Origin: Oscillospiraceae bacterium
Lineage (GTDB): Bacteria; Bacillota; Clostridia; Oscillospirales; Oscillospiraceae
Direction: 5' to 3'
Assembly (NCBI GenBank): GCA_902760845.1
Contig: CACWHX010000001.1
Location: forward strand, 1-64,000
Length of the DNA stretch: 64,000 bases
Below the pieces are notes generated by a model that was given only the letters and a program-made list of their open reading frames with translations, was not told where the DNA came from and made no database searches. This document shows, in pieces, positions 25,239 through 35,070 of the stretch. The position numbers and the translations under genes are program-made. Each line of letters begins with the position of its first letter. Positions within the stretch are counted from its first letter, which is position 1.

Positions 25239-25922
25239 ATGAAAAAGATTCTGGTACTCGAAGACGAATCCAGCATCCGCAGCTTTGTGGTCATCAACCT
25301 GCGCCGCAGCGGATATGAGCCGATCGAGGCCGCCACCGGCGAGGAGGCGCTTGCGCGCATCCAGCAGCATCCGGACATTCTGGTCGCGCTGCTGGACGTT
25401 ATGCTGCCGGACATCGACGGCTTTGAGGTCTGCCGCCGCATCCGCGCGACGGGGTCCAAAATGGGCATCATCATGCTCAGCGCCAAGAGCCAGGAGATGG
25501 ACAAGATCACCGGACTCATGACCGGCGCGGACGACTACGTGACAAAACCCTTCTCCCCGGCGGAGCTGCTCGCGCGCGTGGACGCGCTCTACCGGCGCAT
25601 CGGCGGCGGGGACAACGCGGAGGACGCCATCGCGAGCGGTCCGTTTCTGCTGCATCTGCACTCCCGCACGCTGGACAAAAACGGTGAGCATATCCGCCTG
25701 ACGCAGACGGAGTTCTCCATTATGAAGCTCTTTATGAACAACCCCGGCCGCGCCCTTTCGCGCGAGGAGATCCTCCACGCCGTCTGGGGCGAGGATTACA
25801 GCGGCGAGGTCAAGATTGTGGACGTGAACATCCGCCGGCTGCGCATCAAGATTGAGGATCAGCCCACCGAGCCGGAGTATATCACCACCGTTTGGGGCTA
25901 CGGCTACAAGTGGGGTTATTGA
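25239..25922 (+). CDS. OmpR/PhoB-family response regulator
   Basis: 227 residues. Receiver domain at 1-115: acidic pocket EDE, phosphoacceptor Asp in LLDVMLPDIDG, Ser/Thr in MLSAKS, Lys in TKPFSP. C-terminal winged helix at about 130-227 with FSIMKLFMNNPGRALSREEIL and VNIRRLRIKIE. The ATG is preceded by CGGAG. Its stop is five bases before the kinase start, so the pair is an operon. The signal sensed is unknown. Confidence 0.93.
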   Translation: MKKILVLEDESSIRSFVVINLRRSGYEPIEAATGEEALARIQQHPDILVALLDVMLPDIDGFEVCRRIRATGSKMGIIMLSAKSQEMDKITGLMTGADDYVTKPFSPAELLARVDALYRRIGGGDNAEDAIASGPFLLHLHSRTLDKNGEHIRLTQTEFSIMKLFMNNPGRALSREEILHAVWGEDYSGEVKIVDVNIRRLRIKIEDQPTEPEYITTVWGYGYKWGY

Positions 25923-25926
25923 GACC

Positions 25927-27015
25927 ATGCGTGAATCCACGCGCGCAGCCGCGCTGAAAAAATGGCTCCGGAGGGTGTTCTCCCGCATGTCCATCGGCCA
26001 GTGCGTGGTGACGGCAATCGCCGTCGCGGTCGGCGTTGCGGTCGGCGCGCTGTTCGATCCCATCCATCCGGTTTTGGTCGCCTTGAGCGGGCTTGTGATG
26101 GCGGTGCTCTCCGCGCTTGTGAGCGGACTCTGGTTTCGCGGGCACATCGTGGAGCCGGTGCAGCAGATGACCGAGGCCACGCGCCACATCGCGAGCGGGA
26201 GCTACGGGACGGAGCTGCCCGTGGCGCGCAGGGACGAGCTTGCGGGTCTCGCCGTGGCAATCAACGAGCTCTCACAGGAGATCAGCAAGACGGAAAAAAT
26301 CCAATCCGAATTCATCTCCTCCATCTCGCACGAGCTGCGCACGCCGCTCACGGCCATCACCGGCTGGAGCGAGACGCTGATGTTTGACCCCGCCATTCAG
26401 GCGGACTCCCGCCGCGGCATCCAGATCATCTCCAAGGAGGCCGCGCGGCTGACCGGCATGGTGGAGGAGCTGCTGGAGTTCACCCGCATCCAGGACGGGC
26501 GCTTCAAGCTGAACATCGAGCTGCTGGACATTGAAAGCGAGCTGGAGGACACGATCTTCACCTATCGCGAGCTGCTGCGGCAGGACGATCTGGAGCTGCG
26601 CTACACGCCGGCGGACACGGAGGTCCCCCTCCTGCCCGGCGACCCGGAGCGGCTCCGGCAGGTGTTTTTGAACATTCTGGATAACGCCGCGAAGTACGGC
26701 CGGGACGGGAAGACCATCGAGGTCTCCGTCACGGCGGACAGCGAGGCGGCGACCATTCGCTTCCGCGATCACGGCCCCGGCATCCCGCCGGACGAGCTGC
26801 CGCACGTCACCGAGAAATTCTACAAGGGCAGCAGCTCCAAGGAGCGCGGCAGCGGCATCGGCCTCGCCGTGTGCGAGGAGATTGTCACGCGCTCCGGCGG
26901 CCGGCTGGAGATCGCAAACGCCCCCGGCGGCGGCGCCGTCGTGGTCGTGACGCTCCCCTTCTCCCCGGAGGGGCAGAACGTCAAACATTCCAACAATTCC
27001 GAGGGTAACGAATGA
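25927..27015 (+). CDS. Membrane histidine kinase with HAMP domain
   Basis: 362 residues. Two hydrophobic helices near 25-80 separated by only a few residues, so there is almost no extracellular sensor. A HAMP linker (PVQQMTEATRHIASGSY) follows, then the HisKA motif SISHELRTPLTAITGW with the phosphorylated His near residue 143, and a HATPase domain with NILDNAAKYG (N box), DHGPGIP (G1) and GSGIGLAV (G2). It partners the upstream regulator. The 3' end overlaps the yqhQ start by four bases. Confidence 0.92.
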   Translation: MRESTRAAALKKWLRRVFSRMSIGQCVVTAIAVAVGVAVGALFDPIHPVLVALSGLVMAVLSALVSGLWFRGHIVEPVQQMTEATRHIASGSYGTELPVARRDELAGLAVAINELSQEISKTEKIQSEFISSISHELRTPLTAITGWSETLMFDPAIQADSRRGIQIISKEAARLTGMVEELLEFTRIQDGRFKLNIELLDIESELEDTIFTYRELLRQDDLELRYTPADTEVPLLPGDPERLRQVFLNILDNAAKYGRDGKTIEVSVTADSEAATIRFRDHGPGIPPDELPHVTEKFYKGSSSKERGSGIGLAVCEEIVTRSGGRLEIANAPGGGAVVVVTLPFSPEGQNVKHSNNSEGNE

Positions 27016-27989
27016 GCAAACAGGAAACCAGGTCTCCCGATACGCAGGTGTGCTTTCGCACCACCATCGGCGGGCAGGCGCTGCTGGAGGGCATCCTCAT
27101 GCGCGGCCCGCAAAAGCAGGCCATCGTCTGCCGCACGCCGGACGGACTCGTCGAAAAGGTGGACGAGCTGCGGCTCGTCAAGGACAAGCACCCCATACTC
27201 GGCTGGCCCCTGATCCGCGGTGTGGTCACATTTCTCGACTCCATGGTCAAGGGGATGCAGGCGCTGACCTATTCCGCCGACCTGCTGCCGCTGGAGGAGC
27301 AGGGCGAGCCGGACAAGCTCGATCAATGGATCGAAAACCACTTCAGCGAGGAAAAGGCCAAAAACATCATCATCGGCGTGGCCGTGGTGCTGGGCATCGC
27401 GCTGGCCGTCCTGCTGTTCGTGCTGCTGCCGACGCTGCTCGCCGGCGTTACGGATCGTTTTATCCGCAGCCCGTTCGCGCGCAATCTCGTGGAGGGCGCG
27501 CTGCGGATCATCATCTTTCTGCTGTATCTCTGGGGCGTGACGCGCATGCGCGACGTGGCGCGCATGTTCGCCTATCACGGCGCGGAGCACAAGACCATCT
27601 TCTGCTACGAAAAGGGTCTGCTGCTCACGGTGGAAAACGTCCGCCCGCAGTCGCGCTTTCATCCCCGGTGCGGGACGAGCTTCCTGTTCGTCGTCGTGAT
27701 TGTGAGCATCCTCGTGTTCTCGCTCGTGAGCTTTCGCATGGCGCTGTGGGACAATATCTGGGTGCGCATCGGCCTGCGGCTGCTGCTGCTCCCCGTCGTC
27801 GTGGCCATCAGTTACGAGATCAACCGCTGGGTCGGACGGCACGACAATCTTCTGTCGCGCATTCTCTCCGCGCCGGGCAAGTGGCTGCAGCGGCTGACCA
27901 CGAACGAGCCGGACGACTCCATGATCGAGTGCGCCATCCGCGCGCTGGAGCTGGTCATCCCGGAGCAGCAGGGTATGGACAAATGGTAA
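27012..27989 (+). CDS. yqhQ: DUF1385 family membrane protein YqhQ
   Basis: 325 residues. GGQALLEGILMRGP at the N-terminus, five or so hydrophobic helices, and MFAYHGAEHKTIFCYE and FHPRCGTSFL in the middle are the signatures of YqhQ/DUF1385 proteins, conserved in Firmicutes next to prmC and of unresolved function. The conserved His, Glu and Cys suggest metal binding (inference). It overlaps the histidine kinase stop (ATGA) and precedes prmC by 12 bases. Confidence 0.88.
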   Translation: MSKQETRSPDTQVCFRTTIGGQALLEGILMRGPQKQAIVCRTPDGLVEKVDELRLVKDKHPILGWPLIRGVVTFLDSMVKGMQALTYSADLLPLEEQGEPDKLDQWIENHFSEEKAKNIIIGVAVVLGIALAVLLFVLLPTLLAGVTDRFIRSPFARNLVEGALRIIIFLLYLWGVTRMRDVARMFAYHGAEHKTIFCYEKGLLLTVENVRPQSRFHPRCGTSFLFVVVIVSILVFSLVSFRMALWDNIWVRIGLRLLLLPVVVAISYEINRWVGRHDNLLSRILSAPGKWLQRLTTNEPDDSMIECAIRALELVIPEQQGMDKW

Positions 27990-28001
27990 GGAGTGGCCGC
28001 G

Positions 28002-28856
28002 ATGCCGAAGACCTATAACGAACTCTATCTCGCGGCGCGCGCAACGCTGAAGGCGGGCGGCGTGGAGGCGTATACGCTGGAGGCGCGGCTGCTTGCGGCG
28101 TACGCCGCCGGGAAAAGCCGGGAGGCGTTTCTGCGCGATCTCTCGCTGTACACATCCAGAGAATATGAGCAGCGCGTCGAGGCGCTGCTGCAGCGGCGGC
28201 TGCGCGGCGAGCCGCTTGCGTACATCATCGGCGAATGGGAGTTTTACGGGCTGCCGATCAAGGTCACGCCGGACGTGCTCATCCCCAGGGCGGACACGGA
28301 GGTGCTGGTGGAGACGGCGCTGCGCGCGCTCCACGGCCGCAAGATGGACGCGCGCATCCTCGATCTCTGTTGCGGCAGCGGCTGCATCGGCTGCGCGCTC
28401 GCGCACGAGCTGCCCGCCGCGCGCATCGTGATGGCGGATCTCAGCGACCGCGCGCTGGAGATCAGCAAACAGAACGTCCGTCTGAACAGACAGAGCCGCA
28501 CGATCTGCCTCAAGGCCGACGCGCTGGAAAAGCCCCCCATGAGCATCGGCACGTTCGATCTCATCGTATCCAACCCGCCGTATGTGCCGAGCTTTGAGAT
28601 TCTCACGCTGGACAGCTCCGTTCGCGACTATGAGCCGCTCGGCGCGCTCGACGGCGGCGAGGACGGGCTGACGTTCTATCGCGCCATCGTCCGCAACTGG
28701 ACGGGGGTGCTCCGGTCGAACGGGCAGCTGATGTTCGAGGTCGGCGAAAATCAGGCCGACGCGGTGATGGCGCTGCTGCGCGGCGCGGGGTATCGCGGCG
28801 TCGCCGCCGTCCGGGACACGCAGGGCATCCGCCGCGTCGTGACCGGGCAGCTTTGA
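28002..28856 (+). CDS. prmC: Release-factor glutamine methyltransferase PrmC (HemK)
   Basis: 284 residues. Methylates the Gln of the GGQ motif in peptide-chain release factors. An N-terminal helical domain includes the GEPLAYIIGEWEFYG signature, then SAM motif I ILDLCCGSGCIGCALA and the catalytic SNPPYVPS motif. The ATG at 28002 is eight bases after AAGGAG; a GTG inside the ribosome-binding site is rejected. Immediately after yqhQ; prfA is not in the window. Confidence 0.95.
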   Translation: MPKTYNELYLAARATLKAGGVEAYTLEARLLAAYAAGKSREAFLRDLSLYTSREYEQRVEALLQRRLRGEPLAYIIGEWEFYGLPIKVTPDVLIPRADTEVLVETALRALHGRKMDARILDLCCGSGCIGCALAHELPAARIVMADLSDRALEISKQNVRLNRQSRTICLKADALEKPPMSIGTFDLIVSNPPYVPSFEILTLDSSVRDYEPLGALDGGEDGLTFYRAIVRNWTGVLRSNGQLMFEVGENQADAVMALLRGAGYRGVAAVRDTQGIRRVVTGQL

Positions 28857-28889
28857 AGCAGGAACCAATAACTACGAGGTGAAAAGAAT

Positions 28890-29996
<1,107 letters not shown>

Positions 29997-30037
29997 CGGC
30001 TCGCATGGGATGCATTCTTTCATCCCATGTGCGCGCT

Positions 30038-30059
30038 TGTCGAAAACCTGTTTTCGACA
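30038..30059. repeat. Dispersed palindrome family, copy 3, between recA and recX
   Basis: TGTCGAAAAC, CTG centre, TTTTCGACA, followed by GACAGGATTGCGGG. It resembles the copies at 10046 and 18541 but has a changed centre. In the recA-recX transcript it would form a hairpin. Confidence 0.8.
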
Positions 30060-30118
30060 GACAGGATTGCGGGTTTCCTTGCCGCTTGCGAGCGGCGGGG
30101 CCCTGCCGGGGACTTTTT

Positions 30119-30745
30119 ATGGCGATTTTAACCGAACTCAAACAAACCGGGCCGGAAGCATTTCTCGCCCGGTTTGACAACGGCGAGACGCTGCGCACGA
30201 CGCTGAGCGTCGTGACGGAGCACGCGCTCTATTCCGGGCGCGCGCTCGACGACGCGGAGCTGCAGGCCGTGCGCGGCGCCTCCGCCCTCTCCCGCTGCAA
30301 GCAGCGGGCGCTGCGCATCATCGGTGCGCGCGCCATGTCCGAAAAGGAGCTGACCGACCGGCTGAAGGAAAAAGGCGAAAGCCCGGAAAACGCCGAGGCG
30401 GCCGCCGCGTGGCTCACGGAGCTGCGCCTGCTGGACGACGCGCAGTACGCCGCGATGTGCGTGCGGCACTACGCCGCAAAGGGGTACGGCGCGGGCAGAA
30501 TCCGAAACGAGCTTTACCGCCGCGGCATTGCGCGCGACCTCTGGGACGACGCGCTGCAGGAGCTGCCGGAGCAGGAGGACCAGATCGACCGGCTTTTGCG
30601 CCGCAGACTCAAATCTGACGCGCCGGACCGGGACGAGCTGCGCCGGGCGGCGGACTATCTCTATCGCCGCGGCTTTGGCCGCGACGAGATTCGCGCCGCG
30701 ATCGAACGATTTCGGGAGGAGGCTGAGGACGCCTATGGGATATAA
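30119..30745 (+). CDS. recX: Regulatory protein RecX
   Basis: 208 residues. RecX modulates RecA filaments. Three helical repeats are visible, with RALRIIGARAMSEKELTDRLKEKG, YAAMCVRHYAAKGYGAGRIRNELYRRGI and ADYLYRRGFGRDEIRAAIERF as the typical repeat sequences. The ATG at 30119 is used, with GGGGA six bases upstream; the in-frame extension crosses the repeat element and is unlikely. Its last 11 bases overlap rimO. Confidence 0.88.
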   Translation: MAILTELKQTGPEAFLARFDNGETLRTTLSVVTEHALYSGRALDDAELQAVRGASALSRCKQRALRIIGARAMSEKELTDRLKEKGESPENAEAAAAWLTELRLLDDAQYAAMCVRHYAAKGYGAGRIRNELYRRGIARDLWDDALQELPEQEDQIDRLLRRRLKSDAPDRDELRRAADYLYRRGFGRDEIRAAIERFREEAEDAYGI

Positions 30746-32051
30746 AATCGCGCTGATCTCGCTCGGCTGTCCGAAAAATCAGGTGAACAGCGAGCAGATG
30801 CTCTATCTGCTCGATCAGGCCGGGCACACGCTCGCTGGCGACCCCGCGGGCTGCGACGTGGCCATCGTGAACACCTGCGGCTTCATCGACAGCGCGAAGA
30901 GCGAGGCCATCGACCACATTCTTGCGCTGGCCGAGCTGAAGCAGGCGGGCAAGCTGAAAAAAATCCTCGTCGCGGGCTGTCTCTCCCAGCGGTATAAGGA
31001 CGAGATTTCGCAGGAGCTGCCGGAGGTGGACGGGATGCTCGGCACGGGCAGCTACGGCGCCGTCTGCGCGGCGGTGGACGCCGTGATGCGCGGCGAGAGG
31101 CCGCTGCTGTTTGCCGATCAGAACGGCCCCATTGAGGAGATCGGACGCGCGGTGTCCACCGGCCCCGGCTGGGCGTATCTCCGCATTGCCGAGGGGTGCG
31201 ACAACTGGTGCGCGTTCTGCGCGATTCCGGCCATCCGCGGCAGATATCGCAGCCGCTCGGAGGACGCCATCCTCGCCGAGGCGCGAACGCTCGCGAGCCA
31301 GGGTGTGAAGGAACTCATCGTCATCGCGCAGGACATCACGCGCTGGGGGCAGGAGCTCTACGGCAGGCCCAGTCTCGCGCGGCTGCTGAAGCAGCTCGTG
31401 CGGATCGACGGCATCGAATGGATTCGCCTGCACTACCTCTACCCCGACGCCTTTGACGACGAGCTGATCGACGTCATCGCGCGGGAGGACAAGATCGTGA
31501 AGTATCTGGACATTCCGCTCCAGCACATCGACGACGAGATTCTCCGGCGCATGAATCGGCGCGGCACCGGCGGCGAGATTCGCGCCCTGATCCGCACGCT
31601 GCGCGCGCGCATCCCCGGCGTGGTGCTGCGCACGAGCCTGATTACGGGCCTGCCCGGCGAGGGCGAGGCGGAGTTTGAAGCGCTCTGCGCGTGGCTGCGC
31701 GAGGCGCGGCTGGAGCGCGTGGGCGTGTTTCCGTTCTCCCCGGAGGAGGGCACGCCGGCGGCGGCGATGACCGACCGCTGCGACGCGGACGAGGCGCAGC
31801 GCCGCGCGGGGCTGATCCTCGACCTGCAGGCGCGGATCATGGACGATTACAACGCCGCATGCGTCGGGAAGACGATGCGCGTGCTGTGCGAGGCGGCGGC
31901 GAAAAGCGGCCTGCGCGTCGGGCGCACGTTCGCCGATTCTCCGGAGATCGACGGCAAGGTGTATTTCACCGGCACGGCGACGCCCGGCGACTTCGCGGAC
32001 GTGATCATCACCGGCGTGGAGGACGGCGAGCTGTCCGGCCGGCAAATTTGA
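30735..32051 (+). CDS. rimO: Ribosomal protein S12 methylthiotransferase RimO
   Basis: 438 residues. Radical-SAM enzyme that adds a methylthio group to a conserved Asp of ribosomal protein S12. The N-terminal UPF0004 domain starts SLGCPKNQVNSEQML with the NTCGF and GCLSQ cysteines. The radical-SAM triad is CDNWCAFCAIP; the TRAM domain is at the C-terminus. SLGCPKN distinguishes it from MiaB. It overlaps recX and is followed by pgsA. Confidence 0.95.
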   Translation: MGYKIALISLGCPKNQVNSEQMLYLLDQAGHTLAGDPAGCDVAIVNTCGFIDSAKSEAIDHILALAELKQAGKLKKILVAGCLSQRYKDEISQELPEVDGMLGTGSYGAVCAAVDAVMRGERPLLFADQNGPIEEIGRAVSTGPGWAYLRIAEGCDNWCAFCAIPAIRGRYRSRSEDAILAEARTLASQGVKELIVIAQDITRWGQELYGRPSLARLLKQLVRIDGIEWIRLHYLYPDAFDDELIDVIAREDKIVKYLDIPLQHIDDEILRRMNRRGTGGEIRALIRTLRARIPGVVLRTSLITGLPGEGEAEFEALCAWLREARLERVGVFPFSPEEGTPAAAMTDRCDADEAQRRAGLILDLQARIMDDYNAACVGKTMRVLCEAAAKSGLRVGRTFADSPEIDGKVYFTGTATPGDFADVIITGVEDGELSGRQI

Positions 32052-32070
32052 AAGTGAGGCAATGGGAAGC

Positions 32071-32604
32071 ATGACGACTGCAAACAAAATTACGATCTTC
32101 CGGTTTTTGCTCGTGCCGGTGCTGGTGGTGCTGATGTATCTGGATTTCCCGGGGCATATGTACTGGGCGCTGGGCGTGTTTATCCTCGCGAGCATGAGCG
32201 ATTTTGCCGACGGCTACATCGCGCGGCATTACAACCAGGTGTCAGACTTCGGCAAATTCATGGACCCGCTGGCGGACAAGGTCCTCGTCGTGGCGGCGAT
32301 GATGCTGTTTGTCGAGCAGGGCTATATGCCCGGCTGGGCGCTGCTGATCGTCGTGACGCGGGAGCTCGCCGTGACGGGGCTGCGCCTCGTCGCCGTGGAC
32401 AACGGCCGCGTAATCGCCGCGGCGTGGTCCGGCAAGATCAAGACCACCGCCACCATGCTCGGCATCATTCTCATGATGGCCTTCGGCATCCCGCAGGACA
32501 TCGCGTGGCTCAACACCGCATGCTGGGTCATCATCGTGGCGACAACCGTCTACTCCGGCGCGGAATACTTCGTGAAGAACAAGGATGTGCTGCGATTTCA
32601 ATAA
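32071..32604 (+). CDS. pgsA: CDP-diacylglycerol-glycerol-3-phosphate 3-phosphatidyltransferase
   Basis: 177 residues with four or five hydrophobic helices. Makes phosphatidylglycerol phosphate. The CDP-alcohol phosphotransferase motif is DFADGYIARHYNQVSDFGKFMDPLAD, read here as D-x2-D-G-x2-A-R-x8-G-x3-D-x3-D near residues 44-68. An ATG at 32062 is also possible; 32071 gives the normal N-terminus (TTANKITIFR). Last gene of the recA-recX-rimO-pgsA array. Confidence 0.92.
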   Translation: MTTANKITIFRFLLVPVLVVLMYLDFPGHMYWALGVFILASMSDFADGYIARHYNQVSDFGKFMDPLADKVLVVAAMMLFVEQGYMPGWALLIVVTRELAVTGLRLVAVDNGRVIAAAWSGKIKTTATMLGIILMMAFGIPQDIAWLNTACWVIIVATTVYSGAEYFVKNKDVLRFQ

Positions 32605-32628
32605 GCAAAAAAACGACTCGCTGCAGAT

Positions 32629-32997
32629 TTACAGCGAGTCGGTTTTGTTGGATTCCACGCTTCGCAGCAGCTCCTCCGGGGAGACGCCGAACAGCGCTGC
32701 CAGCGCAAAGAGATTCGACGTGCTCGGGTCGGACGCGCCGTTTTCCCATTTTGACACCGCCTGCCGGCTGACGCCCAGCGACTCCGCCACGAACTCCTGT
32801 GTCATGCCGCAGGCCATGCGATGCTCTTTGATGACCCGTCCGAGGTTCATTTTGACCTCCTGTTTCTCCGCGCGAACCTCGCCAGACCCGAGATACTTGC
32901 GCAGCGCCCGCACGATCAGCACGATCAGATAGACAGACAGCGCCAGAGCGCCCAGCCCCAGCAGCGTTGCCGGGACAATATGGGGCCCAATCGCCAC
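32629..32997 (-). CDS. Membrane-anchored XRE-family regulator with possible internal start
   Basis: 122 residues from a GTG that lies eight bases after AGGAGG. A single N-terminal transmembrane helix (LLGLGALALSVYLIVLIV) is followed by a short charged linker and an XRE helix-turn-helix: GMTQEFVAESLGVSRQAVSKWENG and LAALFGVSPEELL. A second, even better ribosome-binding site (CAGGAGGTCAAA) precedes an internal ATG at 32850, which would give a 73-residue soluble regulator. Both products look real. The target is unknown. Confidence 0.75.
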   Translation of the reverse strand: MAIGPHIVPATLLGLGALALSVYLIVLIVRALRKYLGSGEVRAEKQEVKMNLGRVIKEHRMACGMTQEFVAESLGVSRQAVSKWENGASDPSTSNLFALAALFGVSPEELLRSVESNKTDSL

Positions 32998-33085
32998 TCG
33001 CCCCACCTCCTTTCTGCCTGCAGCATAGCAAAAAAAACCGCTTTCCGCCACCAACTACCGCGCAACTTTTGGTTGCGCGGCTTTT

Positions 33086-33967
33086 TCAATTTGTTTCCGT
33101 CCGCGTCAGGCGCTTTGCCGCGTATTGTACGAATCTCCGCACCGCCGGGGCGGCGTTTTCCAGCGACGGCAGGAGCATGCCCAGCGTGATATGCTGCGGC
33201 GGGTCGAGCGGAAGCAGCGCGATGTCGCAATCGTGGCCCCGCGTGACCAGCTCATTCATCACGCTGATGCCCAGCCCGCTCTCCACCATGGCGAGCACTG
33301 AAATGCCGCTCACGGTCGAAAGCACGACGTTCGGCTCGATGCCATGGGCGTGGAGCATGGCTATTGCGTCCTCGTCCCAGCCGCGCCCGCCCATGATGAA
33401 CCGCTCCTCCCGGCAGCGCTCCAGCGGATAGCTGCGCGCGTGTGCCAGCGGATGCGACCGCGGCAGAAGCGCAAGCATCGGGTCCTCCGCCAGCGGCAGC
33501 CAGTCGCCCGGCAGACTGTCGTCGCCGCCGATGAATCCCACATCGACCTCCCCGGCGCCCAGCCACGCTATGATTTCCCGCCGCTCACCCTCGCGCACCT
33601 GGATGGAAATGTCCGGATAGGCGCCGCTGAATTCCCGCAGCACCCCGGGCAGATACTGCATCGCCATGCTTGGATAGGTCGCGATGCGAATGCTGCCGAT
33701 CCGCAGATCGTTTACCTCCGCCGCCAGCTGGCGGATGCGGTCCTCCCCGTTCAGAAAGGCGCGCACCGCCGGAAGCAGCGTCTCCCCCGCCGGCGTCAGC
33801 GTCACGCCCCGCTGGGTCCGGCGCAGGAGCTTCAGCTCCAGGTCCCGCTCCAGCGCGGCGACGAGCTGGCTCACGCCCGACGGCGTATAGTGCAGCGCCT
33901 CCGCCGCCGCGGTGAAGCTGCCGCCCTCCGCCGCCGCCAGAAACGCCCGGCATCTCGCGCTCTCCAT
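33086..33967 (-). CDS. LysR-family transcriptional regulator
   Basis: 293 residues. N-terminal winged HTH: CRAFLAAAEGGSFTAAAEALHYTPSGVSQLVAALERDL, shown here only as the standard LysR pattern around residues 5-45, then a periplasmic-binding-like effector domain. The ATG six bases after GGAGG is used, two codons into the open frame. It is divergent from the small membrane-protein and CsaA-like genes with a 137-base gap, so it probably controls them and itself. Confidence 0.9.
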   Translation of the reverse strand: MESARCRAFLAAAEGGSFTAAAEALHYTPSGVSQLVAALERDLELKLLRRTQRGVTLTPAGETLLPAVRAFLNGEDRIRQLAAEVNDLRIGSIRIATYPSMAMQYLPGVLREFSGAYPDISIQVREGERREIIAWLGAGEVDVGFIGGDDSLPGDWLPLAEDPMLALLPRSHPLAHARSYPLERCREERFIMGGRGWDEDAIAMLHAHGIEPNVVLSTVSGISVLAMVESGLGISVMNELVTRGHDCDIALLPLDPPQHITLGMLLPSLENAAPAVRRFVQYAAKRLTRTETN

Positions 33968-34104
33968 ATGCATCCTCCTGCTTTAAGCAATACTTAAAAT
34001 AAACATTAGAATCGTTAGCTTTACTTTATAATAAACCTGTGTTATCTTCGTGTCAAGAAAGGGGCAGCAAAAACCCCGGAAAGTTTTTCAGGAGGTTGAA
34101 CATC

Positions 34105-34344
34105 ATGAAACTGAATTCCGCAAAAGCCTGCATAACCACCGCGCTTGTCTCGATCGCCGCCGTCGTCGTGTTCGCCTATCTGTGGTGCACGCTTACCGGC
34201 ACGATTTCCGGCATCTTCTGCGCCGCGACGCTCGTGTTCGCCGCTCTGTTTGTGTATGCCGTGAACAAGCTCTCCACCCGCGCGGCCGCCGTGGAGCAAT
34301 TCCCGAACGGCAGGCGCACGGCGAAGGGACGGAATGCCGCATGA
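34105..34344 (+). CDS. Small membrane protein with two TM helices
   Basis: 79 residues: two hydrophobic helices (about 10-30 and 35-55) and a basic C-terminus rich in Arg. I do not recognise a family. A strong AGGAGG lies nine bases before the ATG. Its stop overlaps the ATG of the CsaA-like gene (ATGA), so translation is coupled. The divergent LysR gene suggests joint control. Confidence 0.7.
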   Translation: MKLNSAKACITTALVSIAAVVVFAYLWCTLTGTISGIFCAATLVFAALFVYAVNKLSTRAAAVEQFPNGRRTAKGRNAA

Positions 34345-34682
34345 GCGAAGCTGCAGCCACCTTCGACGATTTTCTGAAGCTGGACATTCGCGTGGGCACG
34401 ATCATCGACGCGCGCGTCTTCGAGAAGGCGCGGCGGCCGGCCTATCAGCTGGAGGTCGATTTCGGCGAGGCGCTCGGCGTGAAGCGCTCCTCGGCGCAGA
34501 TCACAGAGCACTACGCCCCCGAAGAGCTGGTCGGCAAGCAGGTGCTCGCGGTCGTGAATTTCCCGCCGCGGCAGATTGCGAATTTCTTCTCCGAGGTCCT
34601 GGTCCTCGGCACCTACAGCGAGGGCGGCGTCGTGCTCATCACGCCCGATAAGCCCGTGAAAAACGGCGACAAGCTGGGGTAA
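34341..34682 (+). CDS. csaA: CsaA-like tRNA-binding-domain protein
   Basis: 113 residues, one EMAP/Trbp111-type oligonucleotide-binding fold: FLKLDIRVGTIIDARVF at the start, SSAQITEHY in the middle and NFFSEVLVLG toward the end. CsaA proteins of this size are homodimeric and have been described as secretion-related chaperones and structure-specific tRNA binders. Which applies here is unknown. Coupled to the upstream membrane protein. Confidence 0.88.
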   Translation: MSEAAATFDDFLKLDIRVGTIIDARVFEKARRPAYQLEVDFGEALGVKRSSAQITEHYAPEELVGKQVLAVVNFPPRQIANFFSEVLVLGTYSEGGVVLITPDKPVKNGDKLG

Positions 34683-34722
34683 AAAACCACCATCCGCGTT
34701 TCCACCATTTCCATTTTTCCAA

Positions 34723-34758
34723 GAGACCCGGGGCGGACTTCCACCTGCTCCGGGTCTC
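34723..34758 (+). terminator. Hairpin terminating the csaA operon
   Basis: A 9-bp stem GAGACCCGG/CCGGGTCTC (34723-34731 with 34750-34758) with an 18-nt loop, 40 bases after the csaA stop and before the cysS promoter. Confidence 0.55.
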
Positions 34759-34795
34759 AATCTATAAGCATGGCGTCTGCCGCCGGCGCGCACGG

Positions 34796-34824
34796 TTGAC
34801 AGGGGGCGCGGCGTGTGCTAAACT
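34796..34824 (+). promoter_or_regulatory. Promoter of the cysS T-box transcript
   Basis: TTGACA (34796-34801), 17-base spacer, TAAACT (34819-34824). An excellent sigma-A-type promoter, starting transcription near 34831. Confidence 0.85.
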
Positions 34825-34830
34825 ATGTCA

Positions 34831-35070
34831 TCGGCAAGGAACGGGAAGAGTACGCCCACGGACGCGGCACAGAGAGGCTCCTCACAGGCTGGAAGGGAGC
34901 CGCCGGCGCGGGGCGGAACGTGCGCCCCGGAGCCGCGGCGGGAGGAAATGCCCGCCCGCGCGCACTGCGTTATCGGTGCGGCCGCGCCACGCGCGGCGGA
35001 GTGATAAACGAGAGTGGAACCGCGAAAAAGCTTCGCCTCTCGCGCCGTGCGGCGCGGGAGGCTTCTTTCA
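34831..35070 (+). promoter_or_regulatory. T-box riboswitch leader of cysS
   Basis: A roughly 240-nt leader. It contains an AGTA loop-E element (34849-34852), a stem I region, a probable specifier TGC for cysteine at 34949-34951 preceded by GGAAA, the T-box bulge sequence AGAGTGGAACCGCG at 35011-35024 (consensus AGGGTGGNACCGCG), and an intrinsic terminator (35035-35062 stem, T-rich tail). Uncharged tRNA-Cys would stabilise the antiterminator and allow cysS transcription. The specifier assignment is less certain than the T-box itself. Confidence 0.92.
35035..35070 (+). terminator. T-box terminator hairpin
   Basis: A 12-bp stem GCCTCTCGCGCC/GGCGCGGGAGGC with GTGC loop, followed by TTCTTTCATCTCTTTC. 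It competes with the antiterminator that uses the T-box sequence. Confidence 0.85.

Noticed and set aside
28860-28889. LexA/Cheo box before recA
   Set aside because: Searched the short gap for GAAC-N4-GTTC; only a half-site GAAC is present.
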